Positions 11,134-21,900 of a stretch of 64,000 nucleotides of DNA are shown here, piece by piece. Made by a program: the position numbers and the translations under genes. How positions within the stretch are numbered: the first letter of the stretch is position 1; each line of letters opens with the position of its first letter. Below the pieces are notes generated by a model that worked only from the letters and a program-made list of their open reading frames with translations, did not search any database and had not been told where the DNA came from. Origin of the DNA: Cinclus cinclus (taxonomy: Eukaryota; Chordata; Aves; Passeriformes; Cinclidae); NCBI RefSeq assembly GCF_963662255.1, contig NC_085052.1:35164654-35228653 (forward strand), read 5' to 3'.

Positions 11134-12017
11134 TAAAAATCCTGGGGAGTCTTAGGGATAACTAATTTGACCCCCCACTGGGACATGGTGTCTCTCCCCC
11201 ATAGGGGGCACTTATAGTCTGTAACAAATGGACGGATACTGGCCAATTTTCCATCTGGTCCCTCAATCTGCACAATGCTTTTTGAGACTTTTGCCAATTT
11301 TATCCCTCCTATACCCTGGATTTTGCCTGCCACAGGTTGCAGGTCCCAATGTGATGGCCACATCCTTTCGGGTACGATTGTCACATCTGCCCCTGTGTCA
11401 AGCACCCTTTCCACATGGAGATGATCTGATCCACAGGTCAGGTTGCATGCCATAGAGGGTTTGTCCTCACCCACCACTTCTGCCCAGTAGACTTCAGGTG
11501 ATTTTCCATCTACTGGGATCTCTGCTGGAATAGGAATTGCCTGGGCAATGATTTGCCCTTCAGCCAGATAGAATGGTGTTTGGGGACATCGTGCCAGGAG
11601 AATGAGGCTATTTATGTTTCCCTTAATGGTCATGGGAGCTATCTCAATTTCCAGGGGTGTGTGTGCTGTGTCCCCAATAACAAAATACTCACTGTCCAGT
11701 TCCCTGTGGTTTAACGTCACGTCCTGTAAGTTGTCTGGCAGGTCCACTGCAATGACTGTCCAGTCAGTAGACCTGAAATTAAAACCTTTGGTAGTTATAA
11801 GCCTAAAACGGCCTTGCGGCTGCTTAACTTTTTTAAACAAACATTCATTTTGCATTCCCACACCCTGTTTCCCTTCCTCCCCCTTTTCAGTCAAGAGAGA
11901 GGCTTCTGCTAGTGTGGAGCCCGCTGCATTTATACCTTCAAGCGTGGTTATGTCAGTTGCGGGTACGCGCTTTAAATTTAGGTTTTTTTGTTGGTTGAGT
12001 TTGTTTTGTTGTTGGCT
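11133..12017 (-). CDS. pro: pro, retroviral aspartic protease with possible dUTPase-like N-terminal region
   Basis: This frame is uninterrupted from the gag stop (12018-12020) to TAA at 11133-11135. The first Met is at 11894, giving 253 residues, but pro is normally made as a Gag-Pro fusion and that Met need not be used. The protease is clear: the catalytic VLDTGADVTIV (Asp 166 with Thr-Gly), a glycine-rich flap region (KIQGIGGIKLA) and the C-terminal LWGRDTMSQWG helix motif (231-241). Upstream, YLAEGQIIAQAIPIP resembles the last conserved motif of betaretroviral dUTPases, but the other catalytic dUTPase motifs are not recognisable, so that domain is either degenerate or related only in fold. 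It lies in the same frame as the end of gag and overlaps the start of pol. This is the only gene of the element without an internal break. Confidence 0.85.
   Translation of the reverse strand, partial: SQQQNKLNQQKNLNLKRVPATDITTLEGINAAGSTLAEASLLTEKGEEGKQGVGMQNECLFKKVKQPQGRFRLITTKGFNFRSTDWTVIAVDLPDNLQDVTLNHRELDSEYFVIGDTAHTPLEIEIAPMTIKGNINSLILLARCPQTPFYLAEGQIIAQAIPIPAEIPVDGKSPEVYWAEVVGEDKPSMACNLTCGSDHLHVERVLDTGADVTIVPERMWPSHWDLQPVAGKIQGIGGIKLAKVSKSIVQIEGPDGKLASIRPFVTDYKCPLWGRDTMSQWGVKLVIPKTPQDF
11982..11988 (-). promoter_or_regulatory. A AAA AAC slippery heptamer near the gag-pro junction
   Basis: On minus, A AAA AAC occurs in the phase of the gag frame (codons CAA AAA AAC), the same heptamer used for gag-pro frameshifting in betaretroviruses such as MMTV. 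Here it lies ten codons downstream of an in-frame TAA, and the -1 frame hits a stop within 12 codons, so it is not functional as now arranged. Confidence 0.45.
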
Positions 12018-14183
12018 TTATGGACAGTCTTTGGCGAAGTGTCCTGGGTTTCTGCAGTGGAAGCAGATGATGTGCTGAAGTTGTTCTGGTGTCATGGGAT
12101 GCTTCTTTACTCCTGATGCTACAGTTGCTGCAGTTCTTGGGTTTGGCAGTCCAAGCTTTCTTTCTGGTCCACTAAACAGCTCAGCATTCCTGGTGCATGC
12201 CTCTATAATCTCTGGTAAAGTAGGTGGTGGCATAGGAGGCAGGCCCAGGATCACTCGGCCACAGGCCTCATTAGCATTTCTCTGGGCCAACTCCTAAATG
12301 AGTTCCTCTTGTGCTAAGGGATTCTGCACTTGTCTTTGGATCTGTTCTCAAGGCGATCAACAAACTAAAAAGGGCTCAGAAACAAACTGTTTAACATTAG
12401 TGTAACTACCCATGGTCTCTGAAGTAGGCAGCTGGTTAAAAACCTTTTCTGCTACTTCACAGATTTTTGTTAGAATACATTTTGTTAGTACTCTGACTTG
12501 ATCGTCAGGGTTAGACCACTCCCCTTCCCCACATAAATGTTCTAGAGTTATGGGACTTCCATCTGTGTCTATTGCGTTTTGGCTATGTTGTAGCAGTTCC
12601 TTTAGCAATGCCTTCAGAGATCTCTTCCAAATGTTTTCCCACATATCAAACTCTGAGGGGCTCAGGAGACACTTGAAAAGATCTCAAAGGATGTTAGGGT
12701 AGCTTTCAACGTCCCTTTAAAGATTTCACTGTTGCGGCCAAATTCTTTTTGAATTTTGCAAAGTTCCCTAAAAGTTTGATATGAAAAATTTTGGAATTGT
12801 CTAATTTCATTTCTCCTTCCTGTATATATAACAGGAGCAACCGATGGTATGTTTTTTTGTTCCAGGTTCCGATCCCCGGGCTCCTGATTCCCAGGGTTTC
12901 CCCCCACTCCCGGGAGGGCTGGGAGGTGGGACACGACCCCCGCTGCCCCCCCCGAGGCAGCCGGGAGCAGGGCCAGCCCTTCCCCCGCAGGGGCCGGCAG
13001 GGTGGGCATGGCCAGTGCCGGCACCCCCGGGGCGGCCCGGAGCAGGGCTGCTCCCTGCCCTGCAGCCGCGGCAATCCAGGGAGGAGAGACTTCCCTCCCC
13101 TCGGGAACCGGGAAGGGTTTCACCCCACCCCGCATGGCAGCCGGGGGGTGGGAACCCCCCTCGCCCGTCCCCACACTCGCGGCAGCTCGGAGGAGGACCC
13201 GTTTCCCCCCCCCCACCCCCGTAGGGTTCCGGGAGCTGCTGACTATTCCCACCCACTCCATAGCCGGGAGGCTGCCGACCCCCGCCTGCCGCGTGGACCG
13301 GGAATGGGTTTATTTCCCCCGCTTGGGAATCCGGAGGGACAATTCTCCCCGCCCCGCAGGGTGTGTGAGAGGGGATGGTCCCGCCCCGCTCCCCGCGGCA
13401 GCTCGGAGGGCAGGCTCCCTCTTCCCCGTCCCCGTGGCAACCCTCAGGGCAAGCACAGGAAACAGTAGGGGAGGGGCCCGAGCCACCCGGGTGGGAAGGG
13501 GGACGGTGGGAAGCGGGATTGCAATACCTGGGGGCGGGGCCGCAGGGTGACGTCATGCAGGGCAGGTACCTGGGGTGGGGGGGGGGGGCGGAGGGATGGA
13601 AAGGGTTATTGGAGGAGGAAGGGTTAGGGGCAGGTGCAGGCGGGAAATAGGAATTTTGGGAAGAAGGAAGGTAACCTCGGGGATCAAACTTGTGGCCGCC
13701 GCCATGGTGGACTCCCCCCTGGTGTTCAGAGACCTCCCAGGGGATCGGCCACATGGCCTGGATACTGTTCTGGGAAACCACGGCTATGCCAGGCTTCCTG
13801 CACATCCTGGGGAGACCCATGCGTCCTTTTCAATTCGGGGGCAGAGGGGGAGAGAGGAGAAGGCATAGGGAAAGTCAGAGGGGTTTCCTGTGGCTGTCTT
13901 TTCAGTTCTCTCTTCATCAATTCTTTGCAAACTTTTAGGAATATTGGGAGGAACTGAGAAAGTGATTACTCTCCATCTTCTATTTTTGATGTTAAAAGAT
14001 CCCCAATTTTGTCCCAAGAGGAGCTTGAATTACATTCTGCAGGGTAAACTGAGGGAACTGAATAGATAGCCAACACACAAAATACTTAAAACATCTTTTA
14101 GAAGTCTTAACATTTCCACTATGTAAAATTTCCTGAATTTGGGAATATAAACTCCTCTGTGCGGTAGACAATTTAGAGTCCAT
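12018..14183 (-). pseudogene. gag: gag of the ERV (matrix, linker, capsid, nucleocapsid), multiply broken
   Basis: The start is the ATG at 14183, in a good context (A at -3, G at +4). The matrix N-terminus reads LSTAQRSLYSQIQEIL, and there is no Gly at position 2, so no myristoylation. Matrix continues after a frameshift near 14.03 kb with WDKIGDLLTSKIEDGE, then meets a TAA at 13966-13968. A proline-rich segment with PSAP late-domain motifs follows, then a GC-rich Gly/Pro repeat linker. Capsid starts around 12.83 kb (PVIYTGRRNEIRQF, YQTFRELCKIQKEFGRNS). After a frameshift near 12.67 kb comes the region SEFDMWENIWK. The major homology region (KQFVSEPF, then FVDRL in another frame) is split by two near-compensating shifts at about 12.34-12.37 kb. 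Then follow a TAG at 12294-12296, the capsid end (QRNANEACGR) and one zinc knuckle, CFHCRNPGHFAKDC. The frame ends at TAA 12018-12020. No intact Gag can be made. Confidence 0.88.
12870..13560. repeat. GC-rich degenerate tandem repeat in the gag linker
   Basis: About 690 bp of very GC- and CpG-rich sequence consist of imperfect repeats of roughly 45-70 bp, each with a core like CGGCAGCTCGGAG or GGCAGCCGGGGG followed by a run ending TTCCCC or CCCC. Examples start near 12954, 13137, 13180 and 13395. On the minus strand one frame codes Gly/Pro/Cys-rich units (PPSCRGERGG, PPPGCHAGWGE) and another codes Ala/Val/Leu-rich units. Long stop-free frames occur on both strands here simply because stops are rare in such DNA. 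The unit length is judged by eye. Confidence 0.7.
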
Positions 14184-14633
14184 ATTGTTAAATGTAAACT
14201 ACGCAAACAATCTACCTTTTCCTGCAGTCAAAAAAAACAGAAAACAGGCAGCTGTTCCCCCCTAACCCCCGGTCAGAAGGGACCACACGCGGGCTCTGCT
14301 GCCACACCCGTGTTCCGGCTGACCCCCCCGCTCTGCCGCAGCACTTGCTGCACCACCCCAACACTGGGGTCCTTTTGGGGTCCCTGCGTGCTGCAAGGGT
14401 CACTCACCCCTTCCTGGAGGCTTGGGTGATCCAAACTGCTGCAAAGAAAAGTCCTTTGTCCCAAACTGACTTGTTTGGCTCAAAAACAAGCTACCAGTTT
14501 GTCCCTTTCTAGCAGAGTATTGCGCAGAAAGCAATTTCGTGCTAGAAAGGAGCTGAGCAATCCAAAAGGCTTAATGAATCCTTAGATAGGACTCCAGCCC
14601 AGAGCATGAGGATCTCAAACTTCCGTGAGAAAG
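14184..14633 (-). other. ERV 5' leader between primer site and gag
   Basis: About 450 nt lie between the primer binding site and the gag ATG, a usual length for a leader carrying the packaging signal and a splice donor. No frame here looks coding. I could not identify a specific packaging structure. Confidence 0.6.
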
Positions 14634-14651
14634 CCTCACGTTGGAGCGCCA
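14634..14651 (-). promoter_or_regulatory. Primer binding site, tRNA-Lys-like
   Basis: On minus TGGCGCTCCAACGTGAGG lies three bases inside the 5' LTR. It resembles the tRNA-Lys1,2 primer site of betaretroviruses (TGGCGCCCAACGTGGGG), with one extra base and one mismatch near the end. It would anneal the host tRNA that primes minus-strand synthesis. The tRNA identity is inferred from that similarity. Confidence 0.8.
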
Positions 14652-14654
14652 ACC

Positions 14655-15003
14655 TGTTGGGTTCCCCCTGGTGTCTCTGACCTGCCTCGGCTAGCTCGGG
14701 GTCAGAGAGATGGGGGATTTTTTATCCGACATGGACAAAGGCAAAAGATTAGAGGAGGCTCTCCTTCCCGGGATGATCCAAGTTTATTGTCCTGAATAGT
14801 TCCAGGGAGAAGAGAGAGAGCATGGCAAACGCAGGGTATTTTCAACCCCAGCTCAGGGGTGGAGGAACTCCGGGTCACAGCCACTCCTGGCTGGCCAGGG
14901 GAAAGGGAGGGGTTAAGGGAAGGGGAAAACCAGGCTACAAAATGAGAGGGGAAACAGAACAAACCATCCTCAGTGCAACACAAAACCATAAATGTGCATT
15001 ACA
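14655..15003 (-). repeat. 5' LTR of the ERV
   Basis: This 349-bp repeat reads TGTAATGCAC to ...CCCAACA on the minus strand and pairs with 7897-8244. It would hold the proviral promoter: a CT-rich tract and a weak TATA-like GAAAATACC lie upstream of the AATAAA at 14783-14788 (plus TTTATT). The main differences from the 3' LTR are C/T and G/A changes, a single-base C indel near the inner edge and a 2-bp indel near 14955. Confidence 0.95.
14783..14788 (-). other. AATAAA signal in the 5' LTR
   Basis: This is identical to the signal in the 3' LTR, in the equivalent position. In the 5' LTR it is normally bypassed so that transcription can enter the provirus. Confidence 0.6.
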
Positions 15004-15008
15004 ACACA
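15004..15008. repeat. ERV target site duplication, right copy
   Basis: ACACA follows the terminal CA of the 5' LTR and matches 7892-7896. It supports a single integration with both ends intact. Confidence 0.7.
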
Positions 15009-18000
15009 CCCACATTGAAGCACAGCACAGGACAGTCAGAGGCAGATCCCATGAACACAGATTCCTCCACTCTTCCACTAACACAGCTCTCTTCCAAGGT
15101 GCCATGGAAGAAACCTTCAAATAATTGCATTATAAATGAGTGACTTCCTTTTCAAACTACTTCAGTGTGAAATCCAACAGCTGTTCTCCATGCTTGCTAC
15201 TCCATTTAAAGTTCAAAACTTTAGCTGTGTCAGCTCTGGAAACAAGATCCAACAAGAACAAAAAACTCACAAAACACTCTTCTTACCCTCACTTCTGCTG
15301 CTGCAGTCTGACTGATAGCTCTCACTGCATTCCTGGAAGCTTTGCATTAGCAATTTTGTTTTCCATGCCATTAGTATGTGAGTCATGAAGAGAAATGGAG
15401 TCTTACTGGCCATGAAATGTGGATTCTGGAAGTCAATCTAGTTTGACAAAGTAAGCACTGCAGACAATTCTGTATGTCTCTAAGGAGAAGGATGGGCAGT
15501 ACCAACTTCCCCTGGTTAGTTCTGGGTATCAAACTAGAATATCCAGTGAGGCATCCATCTCTCCCTGACTTTTAGGAATGGTAGGTGTTGGAAGGGATGA
15601 AACTACAGAAGATTTCCATATCTTACAGAAGGATGGATGACTGGATGGACCACTCCTTCCGTAACTATGCATAGCGAGAACTTCCAAACTCAGCAGACTG
15701 CTACTAAAAATAGGAGTTTTAAGTGCTCAAAATTAGGACAAATGAAAAGTAAAAGGTGACACAAAAGAAAATACTTTCCCCAGTGATTATTATAAGTTAT
15801 TAAATCTTCATAAAGGCTGTCCCATTCCCAGACCCCAGAGCTTTTCTTCTCTCAATGTCACTCTGATTACAGAAAAATCTCTATTAAGACAGACTTCAAA
15901 ACTCAGAATTACTACTAGTTCTCTAATCTTCAAAGACTATTATCAATGAATTTCAAATCCCTCTGATCAAAGAAGCAGAAACTTACTTTCAACATAGTGA
16001 GACTATAGGTGACTGCGTATCAACACTGAGATCTGAAAATCAGATGCAATGTAATGAGGAACTTTCACTGCAGTAATCAACAACAAAATAAAAAATTATG
16101 TTCACATCAACAATAAATGAACTTGAAATTCTGATCAACCACAGGGCTTAACATAATTGCAAGCAAGCAACTGTCAGACACCAGCAAGCCTGAGTTTAGG
16201 AATTACCAGTCTATTAGGGAATGCCAAAAAAGATGCATTTTTGACAATTATGAACTTGATTGCAGGTCTTTATTTTACAGTTTGAGAAGCAGCACCAACA
16301 CCCAGCAAAAGCACACCAAACTGGTGCCTGCAGAGCTCTTGAGCTGATCTGTTCCTATCAAAGGATCACTGACAACCCGGGGAAGTGAAGCAGTTCACAG
16401 GGCCAGGCTTGTGCTTTATAGGCCACAGGCCACACACACCCTGTGCCTGATAATCACACAAGTGAGTGTGTCACTAATTCTGCAGAAATGCAGCATGTGG
16501 TCATCTGGGGAGCAGTGTCCAGAGAGATGCAATTTTGGCTCTCCCAGTTTGTGCTGACACATGCCATCAGCCTTGGACCAAAACCAGCCCACAGCCTAGA
16601 AGTACAAGATGAGGACACACTTTACTCTCATCCTCTCACCTCAAGCCCAGTTTGAGCACTGGAAATACACACACCCACTATGTACTTTAACCAAAATTAA
16701 CAGAAGACTCTAAGGCTGTTCCCTTCATAGTGCTCCGTTCTGCCTGTGCAGAGGAAAACTCAACACCTCCAAGGGAGCAAAATCCAGCTGACATTCCCAG
16801 AGAAAAATCCTTACTACCAGTCTTCTGCTGTGTCATGTGTGAAGTACACTCAGATTAAAACCTAAATGCAGCCCACAGAAAATTCATTTTCAAACTTGTG
16901 TCCTTATTAGAGAGGCTCCTAACTACCCTGGCAGAAAGTATCGGATCTGCAGCAGCACTCCAGAACTAGTAGCTTGGTTTCACACAACAGAGGCTTAAGG
17001 GAAGACCACTAAATCTCTCCAAATCCTCCAAAATTCAACAGCCTTTCATAATAACATCGTTTCTTATTTCTTGATAAGGATTTACATAAATAGGTTTTAG
17101 TCTGAAAGCTGATTGACACTTGTGTTTCCAATCAACCTATTCAAGCTGAATACCTAAGCACATTGGGATCCTCATGTGCAGTCTCATTGTTAAGAGATTA
17201 TTCAAACATCCTTTCAGGCTGTACTCCCACAATAGTCCTATTTACTGACTATGCTGAAGGATGAAAAATTTTTAAATAAAGAACATGTTAAAAACCTCCA
17301 GCGCCAGACAAGTTGCTCTAAGTATTTTTGTAGTGATCAATCATTTTTCACGTGCTGATTTTTTTAATATTTTCCATAAACCTCCTGCCACATTCACGAA
17401 ATTCCATGTTCAGAGCTGAGAAACTACAGGGGAAAGACAAATTGTGTGTGTATTAAAAAAAAAAAAAAAGATGCATGTACACATATATGCATATCCTAGT
17501 AGCACTGAGGAATACTTTTAGTGTCAAGCATTCCTTGCAGACTCTATCAGAGAAACACTCCCAGAAGGAAAAACAAAACAAAAAAACAAAACAAAACCAA
17601 AAAACCCAAATCCAGGTTGTTTCATTTAATTTCTTTGGAAACACGTATTTATTAATCACACAATCAATGTATTGAGTTCTTACGGAGGTGCAAGATTCAT
17701 AAACAGGCAGCTCCACAGTATGTTTGCTATTTGTCCTTTGTCTACTCAGTGTGACTCAGTGATAAATTTAAAAAAAAAATCATAATAAGGAAAAACATAG
17801 TATTTTCATTCAGCTTTTAGCTTTCCTGCTGAAACTCATGGCAGTTGGGGAAAAGGCTTCTCTTATGTGGATTTTTACCTGCTGTATGCTACACAGCTAA
17901 GAAATAAAACTATACTGGCCCTTCTGCTCTGCCCAGCTCAGCCTGAGCTGCTGAGGAAGTTCTCAGACAACCAGAATCAAGACACCTTAATTCACTGTCT

Positions 18001-18867
18001 CAGTCCTCCAAGAGTTCATAGCTCCTTGTTATTTGACTCTAGAACTACTAGGGAACTGGAGATATTAGGATTTCTTATACCTGAAAGATGATGTCTGATA
18101 AGGAAATCAGCTTTGCTATTAAAAGATGCAAATGAGAAGTCAGTGACAACTGCTTCTGTTGATACCCCATGTGAATGATTTCTTTGTTTTAATTTGTAGA
18201 AGTCATCTGAGAGCCCTGAGTGGAGGCAAGGCATGTTTTAATGGCAGAAGATTAATACTGAAACATTTAACCATTGAATCATATCATTAGGGGAAATAAT
18301 TAGCACTTCACAGACACGACAAGCTACATATCAAAAGGCAGTTTATGAACTATTTTACAACATTTTGTTTGAACGAATGGGATGTACCAGAATAAAGACA
18401 GCAATCACATTTTATTTCCATGCTTAGGAAAAGCTGAAAAAGACCATGAAATAAGGCTTCACTGAGGGACTAACACTGGAGGATTTACCCCTGCTGGATA
18501 AAGCAGTCTATTAAATGTCACTGATAAACTGTTTTCTGAAACAGTTCCAGGGTTCAACCAGTGGACAAAATACATTATTTCACATGTGGATTACCTTTCA
18601 GTGATGCAAATGTAGTTGTCAACAGTCAAGGGATGTTACCACCTTCAAAACCCAAGCATTGAGCACCGAGAGGAGGGCAGAGCTCTGTGCTGACCTGTCA
18701 AAGTCCTGAACAGAAAAGGTAACATTTACACAGACCATGGCAGGCTCGGAGGCATGGCAGGAATCAGAGGAAGCTTCTGTTCTTGCCTGGCACGCTGCCA
18801 TACCAGGCCTAATGCAGGCTCCCTTCCCCAAGTCACCACCTTTAAATACATTTGTTACTCAAACCCT

Positions 18868-18925
18868 ACATATATATATACATATAAATATATATATATA
18901 CATATGCATATATATATATATATAA
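18868..18925. repeat. TA-rich simple repeat
   Basis: About 58 bp of alternating TA with CATA interruptions (CATATATATATACATATAAA and similar). It is a microsatellite-type tract with no other feature. Confidence 0.9.
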
Positions 18926-21900
18926 ACGTGGGGGAACCAAACTCTTAAATGGGCCACCAGATACAGGAAAGTCAGGAAATGCCTGACAATGTTGTTCCAC
19001 ACGCACAAAAAAATATCTGGACAATCCATATTTGAAGTAACAGCCTGACTGTGGTATTTTCCCACCTTGCACTCTGTAGAACCAGTTTTAACTCTACAAC
19101 ATACAAAATAAATATGTCCTTCTTCACAAATTTAGGCCTTACCTACTTTCAAGTATTGAAGAAACTCCCCCAAAAAATTAACAGAGGCTTGCAATTTTCA
19201 AACTTTTTTCTCAGTATTTGTAAGCAATTGAGAAGATGTTCAACACAACTTTACCCTCCAACTTACATTTGTTTGCCTTAGTTGCAATACCTTTTATTTA
19301 TTTTGTTACTCTGATTTTACTGTATTTTGTTATTGTGAGCGTTTTACTATATGTTTTGTGCACTGCAAAATCTTATCTCTTGGCTTCTTGCAATGTCTTT
19401 GTCAAAATTCTGTATTGCCCCTCACTACACCCCCCATCATTATACCTACCTAAGCTTTAATGAAAAATCAGGCCTGCTTGTAGGAAATTGTTCATCTTTA
19501 TCCCTAAAATTGTATTTGGCTGTCATCTCCAAAAATTTAAGTGCAGCATTAAAAATAATGCAGTATCACAGTAACAGGGAAATTAATTTTTTCCTAAATG
19601 CCTCATTACTGATATTGCTAGTATTGTATATCTGCATCTGATACAAAAGGTATCTCAAGGGTAGTTTTAGGAACACAAGCGATTATCTAACAAGAAACTC
19701 AGAGATTTCCATATTCATAAGCCATTTAAAGTACTATCAAATACTGTATTTTTGATTGCCTCATGCTAAGACAGAAGTCATCATTGGAGGTGTCCAGAAA
19801 GTCCCATTATCAAAGGCAGTAAGAATGCTTCCCACCCCCAGGCGCCTGAAGCCCTGCAGCAGCAACTTCACTTCCTGCAAGGCAGGACCTGTGAAAGGGC
19901 AATGAAACCTCGCCAGTTTCATGACATGCACCAAATGTTGCCTTTATTAAATAATCACTGAAATAACAACAGGCTTAACAACCAAGTGCTGGTAACTACT
20001 GGTGTATCAGTAGCAGCAATGCTGTAAACGGAAAGGCTGGAGATTTAGCCTTGATTTGCACAGCACACTTGCCTGCTCTCAGAACAAGAGCTGATCCTCT
20101 GAAGGCAATGCTGGTTATCCCAGCACGAGACGCGGAGCAGCGGAACAATGCATGCTGTTGGCTCTGCTGTGTAGCCCTTTTATATGCTGTTCCCCCAAAC
20201 TACAGACACAGCCTCCAGCCTGCCTTTGAGCACACAGCTCTTACAGGTCAGTATCCTGCACAGCCACATGCAAAGAGATTCCTTCTTCCTGACCCTGCTA
20301 AGCACTGCTCTGCCAATGGAAGATAGCAACACCTGCACACATCCTCTGCACATCACCCTATGGCTCCTGGTGGATCTCAGGCCTAACAATCCAGTTTAAA
20401 CTCCTAGAACACATTTAACAGCAGCACAGAACACTCTCCTATGAAAAGTTCATTAGGCAAAGTTTGAAAGACTAAGACTGGAAATTAGTATCGCAAATTC
20501 TTTTAAACCAAGCAGTTAAGGAAATTTGGGCACATCTGAAGGTTCTTCCCAGGGAGACAGTCTTTTTTCACATATCACAGCCCTTTGCTTGCATCAGATG
20601 TCCAGGAACATTGTTCCTTTCTTAAAACGCACCAAAATAGAATAAAATAACTGCTTAAGGTACTTCAAAATTATCTATCCTACTCATGTACTCTATTACA
20701 GATATATTACAGTGCAGCATAACCTACTGGAAAGTTGTATGGTTTTTAGTTCTTCTACAGTACAGTAAAATTGTGACAAACACAAAAAGTGTGCAGGTAC
20801 ATAAACATAAATAAGTCTTCAGTAGTATATAACCACTATTTAAACACCACAGAGCAATCCTTTTCCTTTTAATAAAAACATCATTTTATTTCACCAAAAC
20901 TACTTGTAGAGAATTTAGATTACTCCAAGTTAATGTACCCTAGCACTATATTTCTTTCAGAATTTCTATTGTACACTTAATAAGCAACACATAAAAATCA
21001 TCTATATACAGCAAACAACATATTTCCATTACAAAAAAATAAGGAACAGAGAAAGGAAAGATTGAATGTGTGTGTTAAAGCATGTGACAACTGATTTTAA
21101 AACTATGTGGATAATTTAACTACTTATTTCTCAAACTGAACAAAGAGGCATGTACACTCTTGCGGGGAATGGACCTTTAACTATATCATATTAGGGAAAA
21201 TGCATACTTTGTAGGTATTAGCTAAACCTGGTATGTATTCAGTTAATGGATCCATTGCTTTTCAGAGACATCACCTCAACAATTACACCAAGTTAAAAAG
21301 CCTGACAAAACAGAAACCAGACTGGACAATGTGGTCTGTACCTCAGACTCAGGAGAGAGAGAGAACCTGCCAAAGACTAAGAGCTGTTTGAATCCTACAA
21401 AGAGAGCAATTTTTGAGAGTCCTCATATGAGACAACCTAAGAAAGCAATCAGCAAAGCCTTGAACTGACAGCACAGGCAGAGCAAGGCTGAGGGAAGGGC
21501 AGAGCTCCCGGGGTTGTCTCAGTGTCTCATGGTATGGCTGTTTGCTCCCCATCACTGCTACTGCTCTATGTTATGGGCCACAACATAAACATAAAAATAA
21601 ACCTTTCAATTGCCTACTTATTTCACAGTTGGCAGCTTGCATGCAGTCAACAGATGTCCTTGAAATTCTAAATTCAGACAGTAAAACCCTTAGTTTAACA
21701 CAGACTATTAAAAAATAAGTTACAACTAAAATTAGGCTGGTAAATCTACACACAGCTCTCAGAGCATGACAATCCCCAGTTTACTAATTTGGAATAAGAG
21801 CCATGGGGTACTGTCAGTGGCAATTGCCAAATGCTCATTATTTCTCAAAATACCTGTCTGATGTATCTCAAGAGGCTCTTAGGGATGGGCCTTTCAGGTG

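Larger units (their letters stand above)
7897..15003 (-). mobile_element. Env-less class II endogenous retrovirus, near full length, degenerate
   Basis: A complete 7.1-kb provirus structure reads right to left: 5' LTR (14655-15003), Lys-like primer site, gag, pro, pol (RT, RNase H, integrase), purine tract, 3' LTR (7897-8244). ACACA flanks both sides. The LTRs differ by about 16 substitutions and two small indels over about 348 bp, so insertion is not recent. The class II assignment rests on the Lys-type primer site, a betaretrovirus-like capsid and single CCHC knuckle, pro and pol in different frames, and the sequence style of reverse transcriptase (YMDD) and integrase. No env is present between integrase and the 3' LTR. 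Multiple stops and frameshifts make it non-coding as a whole. The element is more GC-rich than the surrounding DNA. Confidence 0.95.

Noticed and set aside
12791..13550. Long plus-strand open frames (up to 225 codons) across the gag linker
   Set aside because: They are antisense shadows of the GC-rich repeat: proline/arginine/glycine-rich, repetitive, and without any recognised protein family.
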